Positions 1-7,091 of a stretch of DNA of 9,769 nucleotides are shown here, piece after piece. The notes under the pieces were generated by a model that made no database searches, was not told the origin of the DNA, and was given only the letters and a program-made list of their open reading frames with translations. The number at the start of each line of letters is the position of its first letter. Position 1 is the stretch's first letter. The position numbers and the translations under genes were made by a program. The stretch lies in NCBI GenBank assembly GCA_026987255.1, contig JALSNA010000322.1, positions 1-9,769 on the forward strand, given 5' to 3'. Source of the DNA: Hyphomicrobiales bacterium (lineage in GTDB: Bacteria; Pseudomonadota; Alphaproteobacteria; Rhizobiales; Aestuariivirgaceae).

Positions 1-126
1 TCCTATGGCGGCTCGTCGCTGATTTCGGCGGCCCTGGGGCTGGGCATGGCGCTGGCCCTGCTGCGCGCCGATGCCGGTGAGCCGCAGCGGGCGGCGGCGG
101 GGCATGCCGCGCCGCTGATGGCCTAG
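1..126 (+). CDS. ftsW: FtsW, septal peptidoglycan polymerase (3' end only)
   Basis: Only the last 41 codons are in the window, ending at TAG 124-126; the start lies upstream. The first residues read SYGGSSLISAALGLGMALAL, which matches the last periplasmic loop and final transmembrane helix of the SEDS family (the SYGGSS motif is typical of FtsW and RodA). The remaining tail of about 20 residues is cytoplasmic, Ala/Pro-rich and poorly conserved. FtsW is a multi-pass inner-membrane glycosyltransferase that polymerises lipid II at the septum together with FtsI (PBP3). The position directly before murG picks FtsW rather than RodA. Identity is certain at family level; nothing can be said about the missing catalytic loops. 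Confidence 0.93.
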   Translation, partial: SYGGSSLISAALGLGMALALLRADAGEPQRAAAGHAAPLMA

Positions 127-147
127 GATCTGGACTCAACAAAAACG

Positions 148-167
148 TGGCGCCAGTCTGGCGGCCA
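148..167 (+). other. Stem-loop after the ftsW stop
   Basis: TGGC-GCCA pairs with TGGC-G-GCCA, giving an 8-bp stem with one bulged G and a GTC loop, 21 bases after the ftsW stop codon. It is followed by purine-rich sequence (CAAGAGGAAAG), not by a T run, so it is not a normal intrinsic terminator for the + strand. It could protect the upstream message from 3' exonucleases or slow ribosomes or polymerase before murG. On the opposite strand the hairpin is followed by a short T run, but no gene on that strand would use it. Function is inference. Confidence 0.4.
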
Positions 168-189
168 GCAAGAGGAAAGCAGGAAAAAA

Positions 190-291
190 ATGTGCAATTA
201 CAAGCGTAAGCGCTTCTCTCCTGTTGCTGGCATCCACGCCTTTATTGAGACCAGACCCTTAGGAGGTGCGCAATGGCGGAATTTTCAATAG
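190..291 (+). CDS. Possible 33-aa leader ORF coupled to murG
   Basis: An ATG at 190 opens 33 codons ending at TAG 289-291, so the ORF overlaps the first 19 bases of murG in another frame. It starts MCNYKRKRFSPVAG and is basic at the N-terminus. Purine-rich sequence before the ATG (GAGGAAAGCAGGAAAA, about 172-187) could serve as a ribosome binding site. A small inverted repeat (AAGCG 202-206, CGCTT 211-215) sits at codons 5-9. I recognise no family. A ribosome finishing here would pass over the murG Shine-Dalgarno and start, so it could act as a leader peptide tuning murG, or it may be a chance ORF. Protein-level evidence is absent. Confidence 0.25.
   Translation: MCNYKRKRFSPVAGIHAFIETRPLGGAQWRNFQ
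261..267 (+). promoter_or_regulatory. murG ribosome binding site
   Basis: AGGAGGT, a near-perfect Shine-Dalgarno sequence, lies 5 bases before the ATG at 273. It fixes the murG start and is the strongest such site in the window. The later genes of the operon rely more on stop/start overlap. Confidence 0.85.
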
Positions 292-1415
292 CCGGAACCC
301 ACAGGGGGCTGATCGCCCTGGCAGCTGGCGGCACGGGGGGGCATCTCTTTCCGGCCCAGGCGCTGGCCGAGGAGCTGGTGCGGCGCGGCTATATCACCAT
401 CTTGCTCTCCGATGCGCGGGCGCGGGAGTATGGGAACAGGTTTCCGGCCATTTCCATCGAGGTCATCCCGTCCTCCACCATCACCATCCGCAAGCCGTGG
501 AAGATCCCGTTTCAGCTGTTCAGGCTGTGGCGCGGCATGCGGGCGGCCAGGAACGTGCTGGGCAGGAACCGGCCCAGGGCGATCATCGGCTTTGGCGGCT
601 ATCCGTCCTTTCCGCCGCTGGCGGTGGCGGCCAGATTGAACATTCCGTCGGCCATTCACGAGCAGAATGCGGTCATGGGGCGCGCCAACCGGGCGATGGC
701 GCGCAAGGTGAACGTGCTGGCCTCGTCGTTTCCCGAGATTGCCCATTTGCCCAAATCGCTGTCGGACAAGGTGGTGTTTACCGGCAACCCGGTGCGCGCG
801 GCGGTTCTGGAGGCGGCCAAGGCGCCCTATGTGGCGCCGGGGGCCGATGAGCCTTTCGAGCTTTTGATCTTCGGTGGCTCGCAGGGGGCGCATTATTTCT
901 CGCAACTGGGGCCGAAAATGGTGGCGGAGCTGCCGAAAGCGGTGCGCAAGCGGCTGCACGTGACCCAGCAGGTGCGCCCGGAGGACATGGACAAGGTGCG
1001 CCACGACTACAACCGCATCGGGGCGCATGTCACCCTGAAGAGCTTCTTCGATGACATGCCGCAGCGCATGGCGGCGGCGCATCTGGTGATCGCGCGGGCC
1101 GGGGCCTCCTCGGTGGCCGAGCTGGCGGTGACCGGGCGGCCGGCCATCCTGGTGCCGCTGCCGCATGCGCTGGACAATGACCAATTGATGAACGCGCGCG
1201 CCTTTTCATCCGCGGGCGCAGGCTGGGTGTTCAGGCAGGATGAAATCGAGCCTGAACAGCTGGCGGCCTTCATCACCCGGCTGCGTTTTGCGCCGCAGGA
1301 TCTGGAGGCGGCGCACAAGGCGGCCAGGGCCTTTGCGCGGCCCGATGCGGCCAGGCGGCTGGCGGATCTGATCGAGGAACTGGCGGGCGGGACAGAACAA
1401 GGAGAGGGATCATGA
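273..1415 (+). CDS. murG: MurG, lipid II synthase (UDP-GlcNAc transferase)
   Basis: 380 aa. MurG transfers GlcNAc from UDP-GlcNAc to undecaprenyl-PP-MurNAc-pentapeptide (lipid I), making lipid II at the cytoplasmic face of the inner membrane. It has the GT-B, GT28-type layout: the N-terminal glycine loop GGTGGH at residues 19-24, FGGYPS at 107-112, [12 protein letters not shown] at 129-140, the C-domain GGSQGA at 201-206, and the UDP-GlcNAc-binding segment [11 protein letters not shown] at 274-284 followed by DNDQLMNA at 301-308. The basic, hydrophobic stretch around residues 72-94 is where the family contacts the membrane. Length is normal to slightly long. The start follows AGGAGGT at 5-base spacing. 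The stop overlaps the murC start as ATGA, which indicates coupled translation. Confidence 0.98.
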   Translation: MAEFSIAGTHRGLIALAAGGTGGHLFPAQALAEELVRRGYITILLSDARAREYGNRFPAISIEVIPSSTITIRKPWKIPFQLFRLWRGMRAARNVLGRNRPRAIIGFGGYPSFPPLAVAARLNIPSAIHEQNAVMGRANRAMARKVNVLASSFPEIAHLPKSLSDKVVFTGNPVRAAVLEAAKAPYVAPGADEPFELLIFGGSQGAHYFSQLGPKMVAELPKAVRKRLHVTQQVRPEDMDKVRHDYNRIGAHVTLKSFFDDMPQRMAAAHLVIARAGASSVAELAVTGRPAILVPLPHALDNDQLMNARAFSSAGAGWVFRQDEIEPEQLAAFITRLRFAPQDLEAAHKAARAFARPDAARRLADLIEELAGGTEQGEGS

Positions 1416-2842
1416 GCGTGAAATTCTCCACCGAGGTGGGGCCGATTCATTTCATCGGCATCGGCGGCATCGGCATGAGCGGCATTGCCGAGGTGCTCAA
1501 ACGGCAGGGCTTTGCCGTGCAAGGCTCCGATCTGGCCGATGGGCCGAACGTCAGGCGGCTGCGCGAGATGGGCATTGCGGTCTTCGTGGGCCATGCGGCG
1601 CAGAACCTGGGAGAGGCGGAGATCGTGGTCATTTCCTCGGCCATCAAGGCGGACAACCCGGAGCTGAAGGAGGCGCGGGCGCGCTATCTGCCGGTGGTGC
1701 GCCGGGCCGAGATGCTGGCCGAGCTGATGCGCTTCAAGCGCGCCATCGCGGTGGGCGGCACCCATGGCAAGACCACGACCACCTCGCTGGTGGGGGCGCT
1801 TTTGGAGGCCGGGGGGCTCGATCCGACGGTGGTCAATGGCGGCATCATCAACGATCTGGGGACCAATGTGCGCATTGGCGATGGCGAATGGATGGTGGCG
1901 GAGGCGGATGAATCCGATGGCACTTTCGTCAAGCTGCCGGCCGATGTGGTCATCGTCACCAATATCGACCCGGAGCACCTGGATCACTATGGCACCTTCG
2001 ACGCGGCGCGCGAGGCCTTTCTCAATTTCGTGCAGAACATTCCCTTCTACGGCTTTGCCGTCATGTGTTCCGATCATCCGGAGGTGCAGGCGCTCATCGG
2101 GCGGGTGACGGATCGCAGGGTGATCTCCTACGGGACGAATCCGCAGGCCGACGCGCGGGTGCACGACATCCGCTACACGGGGGCGAAAAGCCGCTTTTCG
2201 GTGACCATAACCGGCAGGCGCAGCGGCGCGGCCGTATCCCTGGAGGATCTGGAAATGCCGATGCCGGGGGAGCACAATGTGCTCAACGCCACGGCGGCGG
2301 TGGTCATTGCTCACGAGCTGGGGGTGCCGGTGGAGAAGATCCGCGCCGGGCTGGCGGCTTTCGGCGGCGTGCGGCGGCGCTTCACCCCGGCGGGAGAATG
2401 GAACGGGGTGCACATCTTCGATGATTACGGCCACCATCCGGTGGAGATCGCCTCGGTGCTCAAGGCGGCGCGCAAGGTGGCCGGGGAAGGCAGGCTGGTG
2501 GCGGTGCATCAGCCGCATCGCTATACGCGGCTGCAATCGCTGTTCGAGGATTTCTCCACCTGCTTCAACGATGCCGACACGGTGATCCTGGCGCCGGTCT
2601 ACGCGGCCGGGGAGAGCCCCATAGAGGGGATCACCCACGAGGCGCTGGCCCAGGCCCTGCATGACCGCGGCCACCGCCATGTGCTGAGCATCGATGGGCC
2701 GGAGGAACTGGCGGGCGCGGTGCGCGATATCGTGCGCCCCGGTGACGTGGTGATCTGCCTGGGGGCGGGGTCGATTTCCGCCTGGGCCCATGGGCTGGCG
2801 GCGCAGCTCGAGGCGCTGGCGGGGCAAGAGGGGGCGTCATGA
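1412..2842 (+). CDS. murC: MurC, UDP-MurNAc--L-alanine ligase
   Basis: 476 aa, normal length. A cytoplasmic ATP-dependent ligase that adds the first stem-peptide residue, L-Ala, to UDP-MurNAc. Three domains are visible: an N-terminal Rossmann-like UDP-binding domain with [14 protein letters not shown] (14-27) and GSD (38-40); the central ATPase with P-loop [10 protein letters not shown] (115-124) and the acidic EADESDG (164-170), followed by [12 protein letters not shown]; and a C-terminal domain with [14 protein letters not shown] (336-343) and [18 protein letters not shown] is characteristic of MurC rather than MurD, MurE or MurF. An AAGGAG site at 1399-1404 lies 7 bases before the ATG, which overlaps the murG stop. 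The gene ends in another ATGA overlap with murB. All expected catalytic motifs are intact. Confidence 0.98.
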   Translation: MSVKFSTEVGPIHFIGIGGIGMSGIAEVLKRQGFAVQGSDLADGPNVRRLREMGIAVFVGHAAQNLGEAEIVVISSAIKADNPELKEARARYLPVVRRAEMLAELMRFKRAIAVGGTHGKTTTTSLVGALLEAGGLDPTVVNGGIINDLGTNVRIGDGEWMVAEADESDGTFVKLPADVVIVTNIDPEHLDHYGTFDAAREAFLNFVQNIPFYGFAVMCSDHPEVQALIGRVTDRRVISYGTNPQADARVHDIRYTGAKSRFSVTITGRRSGAAVSLEDLEMPMPGEHNVLNATAAVVIAHELGVPVEKIRAGLAAFGGVRRRFTPAGEWNGVHIFDDYGHHPVEIASVLKAARKVAGEGRLVAVHQPHRYTRLQSLFEDFSTCFNDADTVILAPVYAAGESPIEGITHEALAQALHDRGHRHVLSIDGPEELAGAVRDIVRPGDVVICLGAGSISAWAHGLAAQLEALAGQEGAS

Positions 2843-3762
2843 ACCCGCAAGCGCTGTTGCAACGCCTGCCGCAGGTGCGCGGGCGCTATGAACCTGGCAA
2901 GTCCATGGCGGAAATCACCTGGTTCCGGGTGGGCGGGCCGGCCGAGGTGCTCTTCGTGCCGGCGGACGAGGCCGATCTGGCGCATTTCCTGGCCCATGTG
3001 GAGACGGATATTCCGCTCACCGTGGTGGGGGTGGGCTCCAATCTGCTGGTGCGTGATGGCGGCATTCCCGGCGTGGTGATCCGGCTGGGGCGCGGTTTCG
3101 GGCAGCTTGAACTGGTGGACGAGGTGACCATCAGGGCCGGGGCCATGGTGCCGGATGTCAAGGTGGCGCGCTTTGCCCTGGAGCATGGTATCGAAGCATT
3201 AACCTTTCTGAGAGGTATACCGGGCACAATGGGCGGCGCGCTCAGGATGAACGCCGGAGCGCATGGCAGCGAACTGAAGGATGTTCTGGTGGAGGCCCGC
3301 GCCGTGGACCGCGATGGCAGGATTCATACCGTGCCGGTGGATGCTCTCGATATGGGCTACCGCCATTGCGGCGCGCCCGCGGACTGGATCTTCACCGCCG
3401 CGGTGCTCAGAGGGCGGCGCGGCGATAAGGACAAGATCGCCGCCCACATGGCGGAGATTACCGCGGCGCGCGAGGCGGCCCAGCCGGTGCGCTCGCGCAC
3501 CGGAGGATCGACCTTCAAGAACCCGCCCGGCGGGCGCGCCTGGGAGCTCATCGATGCGGCCGGGATGCGCGGCGTGCGGGTGGGCGGGGCGCGGGTGAGC
3601 CCCAAGCACTGCAATTTCCTCATCAACGAGGAGAAGGCCACGGCGGCCGATATCGAGGCCCTTGGCGAGCTGGTGCGGGCGCGGGTGAAGGAGACATCCG
3701 GCGTGGAGCTGACATGGGAAATCCGCCGCATCGGCATTTTTGACGAAGGGGGCGCGCAATGA
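2839..3762 (+). CDS. murB: MurB, UDP-N-acetylenolpyruvoylglucosamine reductase
   Basis: 307 aa. An FAD-dependent, NADPH-using enzyme that reduces UDP-GlcNAc-enolpyruvate to UDP-MurNAc in the cytoplasm. The FAD-binding part shows [11 protein letters not shown] (28-38), [12 protein letters not shown] (64-75) and [21 protein letters not shown] (123-143). The substrate domain shows [12 protein letters not shown] with the proton-donor serine at about 224, [14 protein letters not shown], and a final WEIRRIG whose Glu294 matches the conserved catalytic glutamate. The short length and the GSTFKNP form fit the type II class (as in Gram-positives and alphaproteobacteria) better than the longer E. coli type I. 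The start is the ATGA overlap with murC behind a G-rich site. Codons 121-130 are unusually rich in rare AT-rich codons (see findings). Confidence 0.97.
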   Translation: MNPQALLQRLPQVRGRYEPGKSMAEITWFRVGGPAEVLFVPADEADLAHFLAHVETDIPLTVVGVGSNLLVRDGGIPGVVIRLGRGFGQLELVDEVTIRAGAMVPDVKVARFALEHGIEALTFLRGIPGTMGGALRMNAGAHGSELKDVLVEARAVDRDGRIHTVPVDALDMGYRHCGAPADWIFTAAVLRGRRGDKDKIAAHMAEITAAREAAQPVRSRTGGSTFKNPPGGRAWELIDAAGMRGVRVGGARVSPKHCNFLINEEKATAADIEALGELVRARVKETSGVELTWEIRRIGIFDEGGAQ

Positions 3763-4715
3763 CGCAATTTCGGAAAATGCCCATGCGCATTCCGTCACAG
3801 ACCAAGGTGGCGGTGCTGCTGGGCGGCTGGTCGGCGGAGCGGGAGGTCTCCATGGCTTCCGGCGAGGCGGTGTGCGAGGCGCTGCGCAAGATGGGCTACG
3901 AGATCGTGCCCATGGATCCGAAGCCGGACATTGCCGAAAAGCTGGCGGAGGTGCGCCCGGACGTGGTGTTCAACGCCCTGCATGGCAAATGGGGCGAGGA
4001 CGGGCGGGTGCAGGGCATCCTGGAGACGCTGGAGATTCCCTATACCCATTCGGGCGTGCTGGCCTCGGCGCTGGCCATGGACAAGCAGCGCTGCAAGCCG
4101 CTGTTTTCCGATGCCGGGATCCCGGTGGCGGAAAGCAAGGTGGTGGCGCTGGAATCGGCTGCCGAACAGCACCCCATGGTGCCTCCCTATGTGATCAAGC
4201 CGGTGCGCGAGGGCTCCTCGGTGGGCATTCACATCGTCAGCACCGGCAAGGAGCCGCCGGTGATGGCGCTGACGCAGGAGCGCGACATCTTCGGCGACGA
4301 GGTCATGGTGGAGCGCTATGTGCCGGGCCGCGAGCTGACCTGCGCGGTGCTGGGCGATGTGGCGCTCGGGGTGCTGGAGATCATTCCGCGCGGCGGCTTT
4401 TATGACTACGAGTCCAAATATGCCGAGGGCGGCTCGGAGCATATCTGCCCGGCGGAAATCCCGCCCGCCCTGCGCCGGCGCATCCAGAAGCATGCCCTGG
4501 CGGCGCATCAGGCGCTGGGCTGCAAGGGGGCCTCGCGGGCCGATTTCCGCTTCGACGAGAGCGTGGGCGAAGAGGGCGAGCTGGTGATCCTGGAGGTCAA
4601 TACGCAGCCGGGCCTGACACCCACATCGCTGTTGCCGGACATTGCCCGGCAGGCGGGGCACAGCTTCGAGGAATTGATCATGTGGATGGTGGACGATGCC
4701 TCGATCAACCGCTAG
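3759..4715 (+). CDS. ddl: D-alanine--D-alanine ligase (DdlB type)
   Basis: 318 aa, an ATP-grasp enzyme joining two D-alanines for the end of the stem peptide. Motifs: GGWSAEREVS (22-31), with Glu27 matching the first D-Ala-binding glutamate; HGKWGEDGRVQG (75-86); PYTHSGVLASALAMDK (94-109); IKPVREGSSVG (146-156); VERYVPGRELT (184-194); the omega loop YDYESKYA with Tyr221, the residue that goes with D-Ala rather than D-lactate specificity; and metal ligands Asp262, Glu279 and Asn281 in SRADFRF and EVNTQPG. The start at 3759 overlaps the murB stop as ATGA, with AAGGGGG at 3746-3752 six bases upstream. In-frame ATGs at 3777 and 3783 are less likely because they lose the coupling. Confidence 0.97.
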   Translation: MTQFRKMPMRIPSQTKVAVLLGGWSAEREVSMASGEAVCEALRKMGYEIVPMDPKPDIAEKLAEVRPDVVFNALHGKWGEDGRVQGILETLEIPYTHSGVLASALAMDKQRCKPLFSDAGIPVAESKVVALESAAEQHPMVPPYVIKPVREGSSVGIHIVSTGKEPPVMALTQERDIFGDEVMVERYVPGRELTCAVLGDVALGVLEIIPRGGFYDYESKYAEGGSEHICPAEIPPALRRRIQKHALAAHQALGCKGASRADFRFDESVGEEGELVILEVNTQPGLTPTSLLPDIARQAGHSFEELIMWMVDDASINR

Positions 4716-5529
4716 CAGACGCAAGGGGCGCAGCGGCGCCATGCCCGCCTACCTGCGCCAGAAGGGATTTGCAGACCGGCTGACGGCGCGCCTTGCGGTG
4801 CGCGCCTCGGCGGTGGCCTTTCTGGGGCTGGCGTTGTTTCACGCCCTGGACAGGGGCGGGCATTTCGACGATCCGGCCAGCCCCTTCTACAACCTGGAAG
4901 GGCGCATGGCCGCGGTCATCGGCCAGGCGGCGGAGCGCATCGAAGTGCGGGGGCTGAAATACCATGCGCCGCGCAACGTGCTGGCGGCCATAGGCATCCG
5001 CGCCGGTGGCTCCATGCTGGGGTTCGATCCGCAATCGGCGCGCAAGCTCCTGGAGAATCTGGACTGGGTGAAGCGGGCGCGGCTGGCCAAGGTCTATCCC
5101 AACGGGCTGGTGATCGACATCGTCGAGCGTGAGCCCATCGCCCTGTGGCAGACGGCGGGAGAGTTCTATCCGGTGGATGGCGAGGGATTGGCCATTGCCT
5201 CGCTGCCGGCGGGGCGGTTTGCCCATCTGCCGGTGGTGACGGGGGAGGGCGGCAACAAGGCGGCGAAAAGCCTCGTTAACCATCTGAATACCCATCCGGG
5301 CATAAAGTCGCAGTTGCGGGCGGCGGCCCGGGTCGGCAAGCGGCGGTGGAATCTCTATTTCGCCTCCGGCCTGAAGGTCATGCTGCCGGAGAAGGATCCC
5401 GCAGGAGCGCTTGATCGTCTTGAGAGGCTCGATGCCGCCACGGGGCTTTTCTCAAGGGATTTGCAGGTGCTGGATCTGCGCCTGCCGGGGCGGATCGCCC
5501 TGCGGCCCGCCGGGCGGAAAAACGGTTGA
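4696..5529 (+). CDS. ftsQ: FtsQ, divisome bitopic membrane protein
   Basis: 277 aa. FtsQ links cytoplasmic and periplasmic division proteins, recruiting FtsB and FtsL and controlling FtsW/FtsI. Visible layout: a basic cytoplasmic N-terminus (residues 1-33), one rather short transmembrane helix at about 34-51, a POTRA domain at about 80-148 (IEVRGLKYHAPRNVLAAIG, then VKRARLAKVYPN and VEREPIALWQ), and the FtsQ/DivIB C-domain ending VLDLRLPGRIALRPAG, the usual alphaproteobacterial ending. The chosen start overlaps ddl by 20 bases and has only a weak GGTGG site. An in-frame ATG at 4741, about 12 bases after AAGGGG, would remove 15 basic residues and keep the membrane helix, so the exact start is uncertain. 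The assignment rests on domain layout and on position between ddl and ftsA. Confidence 0.95.
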   Translation: MPRSTASRRKGRSGAMPAYLRQKGFADRLTARLAVRASAVAFLGLALFHALDRGGHFDDPASPFYNLEGRMAAVIGQAAERIEVRGLKYHAPRNVLAAIGIRAGGSMLGFDPQSARKLLENLDWVKRARLAKVYPNGLVIDIVEREPIALWQTAGEFYPVDGEGLAIASLPAGRFAHLPVVTGEGGNKAAKSLVNHLNTHPGIKSQLRAAARVGKRRWNLYFASGLKVMLPEKDPAGALDRLERLDAATGLFSRDLQVLDLRLPGRIALRPAGRKNG

Positions 5530-5594
5530 TGAAACGGAAGCCTGCGCGCCAGGCGCGGGGCCTGAGTATGTCGCGTATCAAGGTGATTTCATGA
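5529..5594 (+). CDS. Possible 21-codon coupling mini-ORF between ftsQ and ftsA
   Basis: The gap between ftsQ and ftsA is exactly bridged by a small ORF. Its ATG (5529-5531) shares one base with the ftsQ stop TGA (5527-5529), and its own TGA (5592-5594) lies inside the ftsA start as ATGA. It encodes a very basic peptide, MKRKPARQARGL followed by SMSRIKVIS. No strong Shine-Dalgarno precedes it, so translation would depend on re-initiation by ribosomes leaving ftsQ. The likely role, if translated, is to carry ribosomes from ftsQ to ftsA and set their ratio. A second in-frame ATG at 5568 gives only eight codons. No family is recognised, and a chance arrangement is possible. Confidence 0.3.
   Translation: MKRKPARQARGLSMSRIKVIS
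5580..5585 (+). promoter_or_regulatory. ftsA ribosome binding site
   Basis: AAGGTG lies 5 bases before the ATG at 5591. It selects this start even though the reading frame stays open back to 5411 inside ftsQ. It also lies inside the mini-ORF, so the two readings are compatible with translational coupling. Confidence 0.6.
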
Positions 5595-6919
5595 AAGTTG
5601 TCTCTCTCTACCCTTCCAAATCCGGCGAATCCGCGCCCTTGTCCGGGGCGCGGCTGGTGGCGGCCCTGGATATCGGCAGCTCCAAGATCAGCTGCATGAT
5701 CGGCGAGGTGCGCGGTCTCAAGCGGCGCTCCGGCGGGGCGGTGCCGGCGGCGCGGATCACCGGCTTTGGCGTGCAGGCGGCGCGCGGGGTGCGCGGTGGC
5801 GTGGTGGTGGATGCCGCAGCAGCCGAGCAGGCGGTGCGGCTGGCGGTGGATGCCGCGGAGCGCATGGCCGGGGTGCGGCTGGAGGAGGCGCATGTCAATA
5901 TCTCCGGCGGGCAGCCGAAGTGCGAGACCGTGCAGGCGGAAATCGCCGTCGATGGCGGCGGGCCGATCGGCGCAAAGCATGTTTCCCGGGTCATCGGGCA
6001 GGCACTGGGGCGCTGCCGCGCGCAGGCCGGGCGCGAGATCGTGCATGTGACGGCGGCGCGCTTTTCGCTCGATGGCGGGCCGGGGCTGCTCAAGGCCGAA
6101 GGGCTGCATGCTGACAGGTTGCGCGCCGATGTCAACGTGATCAGCCTGCAAAGGGGCGTGTTGCGCAATCTGGAAATGGTCATGGAGCGGTGCATGCTCA
6201 GGCCGGCCGGGTTCGTCATTGCGCCCTATGCGGCGGCGCGCGCGGTGGCGGTGGCCGATGAGCTGGAGCTCGGCGTGACGGTGGTGGAGATCGGCGCGGC
6301 CAATACCACCTGGGCGGCTTTCGAGGATGGACGGCTGGAGGCGGCCGGGTCCATCCCCGTGGGATCGGGGCATGTGACCAATGACATCGCCATGCTGCTG
6401 GGGGTGCCGCTGAAGGAGGCGGAGCGGCTCAAGACGCTGGATGGCAGCGTGCTGCCCGGGATCGGGGATGACGGTGATGCGATCAGCGCCTCCATGCTGG
6501 GCGAGACGGGAGCGGGGGCCATGCAGCAGCTGCCGCGCTCCATGCTCAACAAGGTCATTGGCGCCCGCATGGAGGAAATCCTGGAGATGACCCGCGATGC
6601 GCTGCGCGCCTGTCCGGCGCGGGCGGCGGGGCACAGGCTGGTGCTGACCGGTGGCGGCAGCCAGCTTGTCGGCCTGCGCGAGCTGGCCGAGCAGATTTTC
6701 GGCGCCCCGGTGCGCATCGGCCAGCCGCGGCAGATCGCGGGCATGCCGCAGGTGATGGAATCGGCGGCTTTCGCGGGGGCCGCCGGCCTGTTGCGGGCGG
6801 CCATGGAGCCGGACGATCTGGGCTTTCTGCCGCCTCACGAAGCAGCAGGCGCGCAGCTGGATACGGGCACGGGGGGGTATTTTTCGCGCGTGCGGCAGTG
6901 GTTCGGGCAAAGCTTCTGA
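5591..6919 (+). CDS. ftsA: FtsA, actin-like Z-ring membrane anchor
   Basis: 442 aa, slightly longer than the E. coli protein. FtsA binds the FtsZ tail and tethers Z filaments to the inner membrane. Visible motifs: phosphate-1 loop ALDIGSSK (25-32, Asp27), an SHS2/1C region at about 95-175, a phosphate-2 region VVEIGAANTTWAAF (231-244), an adenosine motif LTGGGSQLVGL (352-362), and the C-terminal amphipathic membrane-targeting helix GGYFSRVRQWFGQSF (428-442) with exposed Trp and Phe. The phosphate-2 segment is unusual: the family normally has an Asp and a Gly-Gly/Ala-Gly-Thr run where this protein has Glu233 and Gly-Ala-Ala-Asn. The start is chosen by AAGGTG at 5-base spacing. A terminator follows the stop, so ftsA ends the upstream operon. 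Confidence 0.96.
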   Translation: MKVVSLYPSKSGESAPLSGARLVAALDIGSSKISCMIGEVRGLKRRSGGAVPAARITGFGVQAARGVRGGVVVDAAAAEQAVRLAVDAAERMAGVRLEEAHVNISGGQPKCETVQAEIAVDGGGPIGAKHVSRVIGQALGRCRAQAGREIVHVTAARFSLDGGPGLLKAEGLHADRLRADVNVISLQRGVLRNLEMVMERCMLRPAGFVIAPYAAARAVAVADELELGVTVVEIGAANTTWAAFEDGRLEAAGSIPVGSGHVTNDIAMLLGVPLKEAERLKTLDGSVLPGIGDDGDAISASMLGETGAGAMQQLPRSMLNKVIGARMEEILEMTRDALRACPARAAGHRLVLTGGGSQLVGLRELAEQIFGAPVRIGQPRQIAGMPQVMESAAFAGAAGLLRAAMEPDDLGFLPPHEAAGAQLDTGTGGYFSRVRQWFGQSF

Positions 6920-6946
6920 AAGCGGGCAGACAATGGCGCGAGCGGG

Positions 6947-6975
6947 CCGGCGGGGCATCTCCCGCCGGTTTTTTT
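6947..6975 (+). terminator. Strong intrinsic terminator between ftsA and ftsZ
   Basis: CCGGCGGG (6947-6954) pairs perfectly with CCCGCCGG (6961-6968) across a GCATCT loop and runs straight into seven T (6969-6975). This is a textbook Rho-independent terminator on the + strand, 27 bases after the ftsA stop. It should end most of the mur-fts transcript before ftsZ. Confidence 0.93.
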
Positions 6976-6997
6976 GTCTTTGCGCCTGCCCCGTTGT

Positions 6998-7002
6998 GAG
7001 TC
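6998..7002. promoter_or_regulatory. GANTC (CcrM-type) methylation site in the ftsZ control region
   Basis: GAGTC, a GANTC site, lies 17 bases upstream of the CtrA-like box. In Caulobacter, ftsZ expression depends on CcrM methylation of GANTC. GANTC sites also occur by chance in many codons of this window, so this single site is suggestive only. Confidence 0.35.
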
Positions 7003-7018
7003 AGAAAACTTCAAATGC

Positions 7019-7034
7019 TTAAGGAGCCGTTAAC
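7019..7034 (+). promoter_or_regulatory. CtrA box upstream of ftsZ (perfect consensus)
   Basis: TTAA-GGAGCCG-TTAAC matches the full CtrA consensus TTAA-N7-TTAAC with no mismatch, in GC-rich DNA where TTAA is otherwise rare. It is centred about 65 bases before the ftsZ start. CtrA is the cell-cycle response regulator of alphaproteobacteria and represses ftsZ in Caulobacter. The match is seen directly; binding and sign of regulation are inference. Confidence 0.75.
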
Positions 7035-7045
7035 CTTTGATTTGC

Positions 7046-7061
7046 TAAACATCCCGTTAAC
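7046..7061 (+). promoter_or_regulatory. Second, degenerate CtrA box upstream of ftsZ
   Basis: TAAA-CATCCCG-TTAAC matches the CtrA consensus with one mismatch in the first half-site. It begins 27 bases after the first box, and the two could bind cooperatively. It overlaps the likely promoter or transcription start region. I cannot assign convincing -35 and -10 hexamers for ftsZ. Confidence 0.5.
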
Positions 7062-7091
7062 TGAAGCCGGGGATAAGCAACGGAAAGCATC

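Noticed and set aside
266..850. 194-codon + strand frame overlapping the start of murG
   Set aside because: Gly/Ala/Arg-rich out-of-frame translation of murG; murG itself has the perfect Shine-Dalgarno and all family motifs.
1007..2827. 606-codon open frame on the minus strand opposite murG and murC
   Set aside because: It lies wholly opposite two genes with complete family motifs. Its His/Arg/Pro/Gly-rich composition is typical of antisense frames in GC-rich DNA, and no domain is recognisable.
5276..5281. TTAACC in ftsQ as a CtrA site for ftsA
   Set aside because: The matching upstream half-site at the right distance is GAAA, only two of four bases, so it is a lone half-site inside coding sequence.
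5411..5590. Upstream extension of ftsA to an ATG at 5411 (60 more residues)
   Set aside because: The extension overlaps the conserved end of ftsQ in another frame, its residues are not FtsA-like, and AAGGTG plus ATG at 5591 gives a normal N-terminus.
5378..6958. 526-codon minus-strand frame opposite ftsQ and ftsA
   Set aside because: Same antisense composition, no recognisable motifs, and it would read through the ftsA terminator region.
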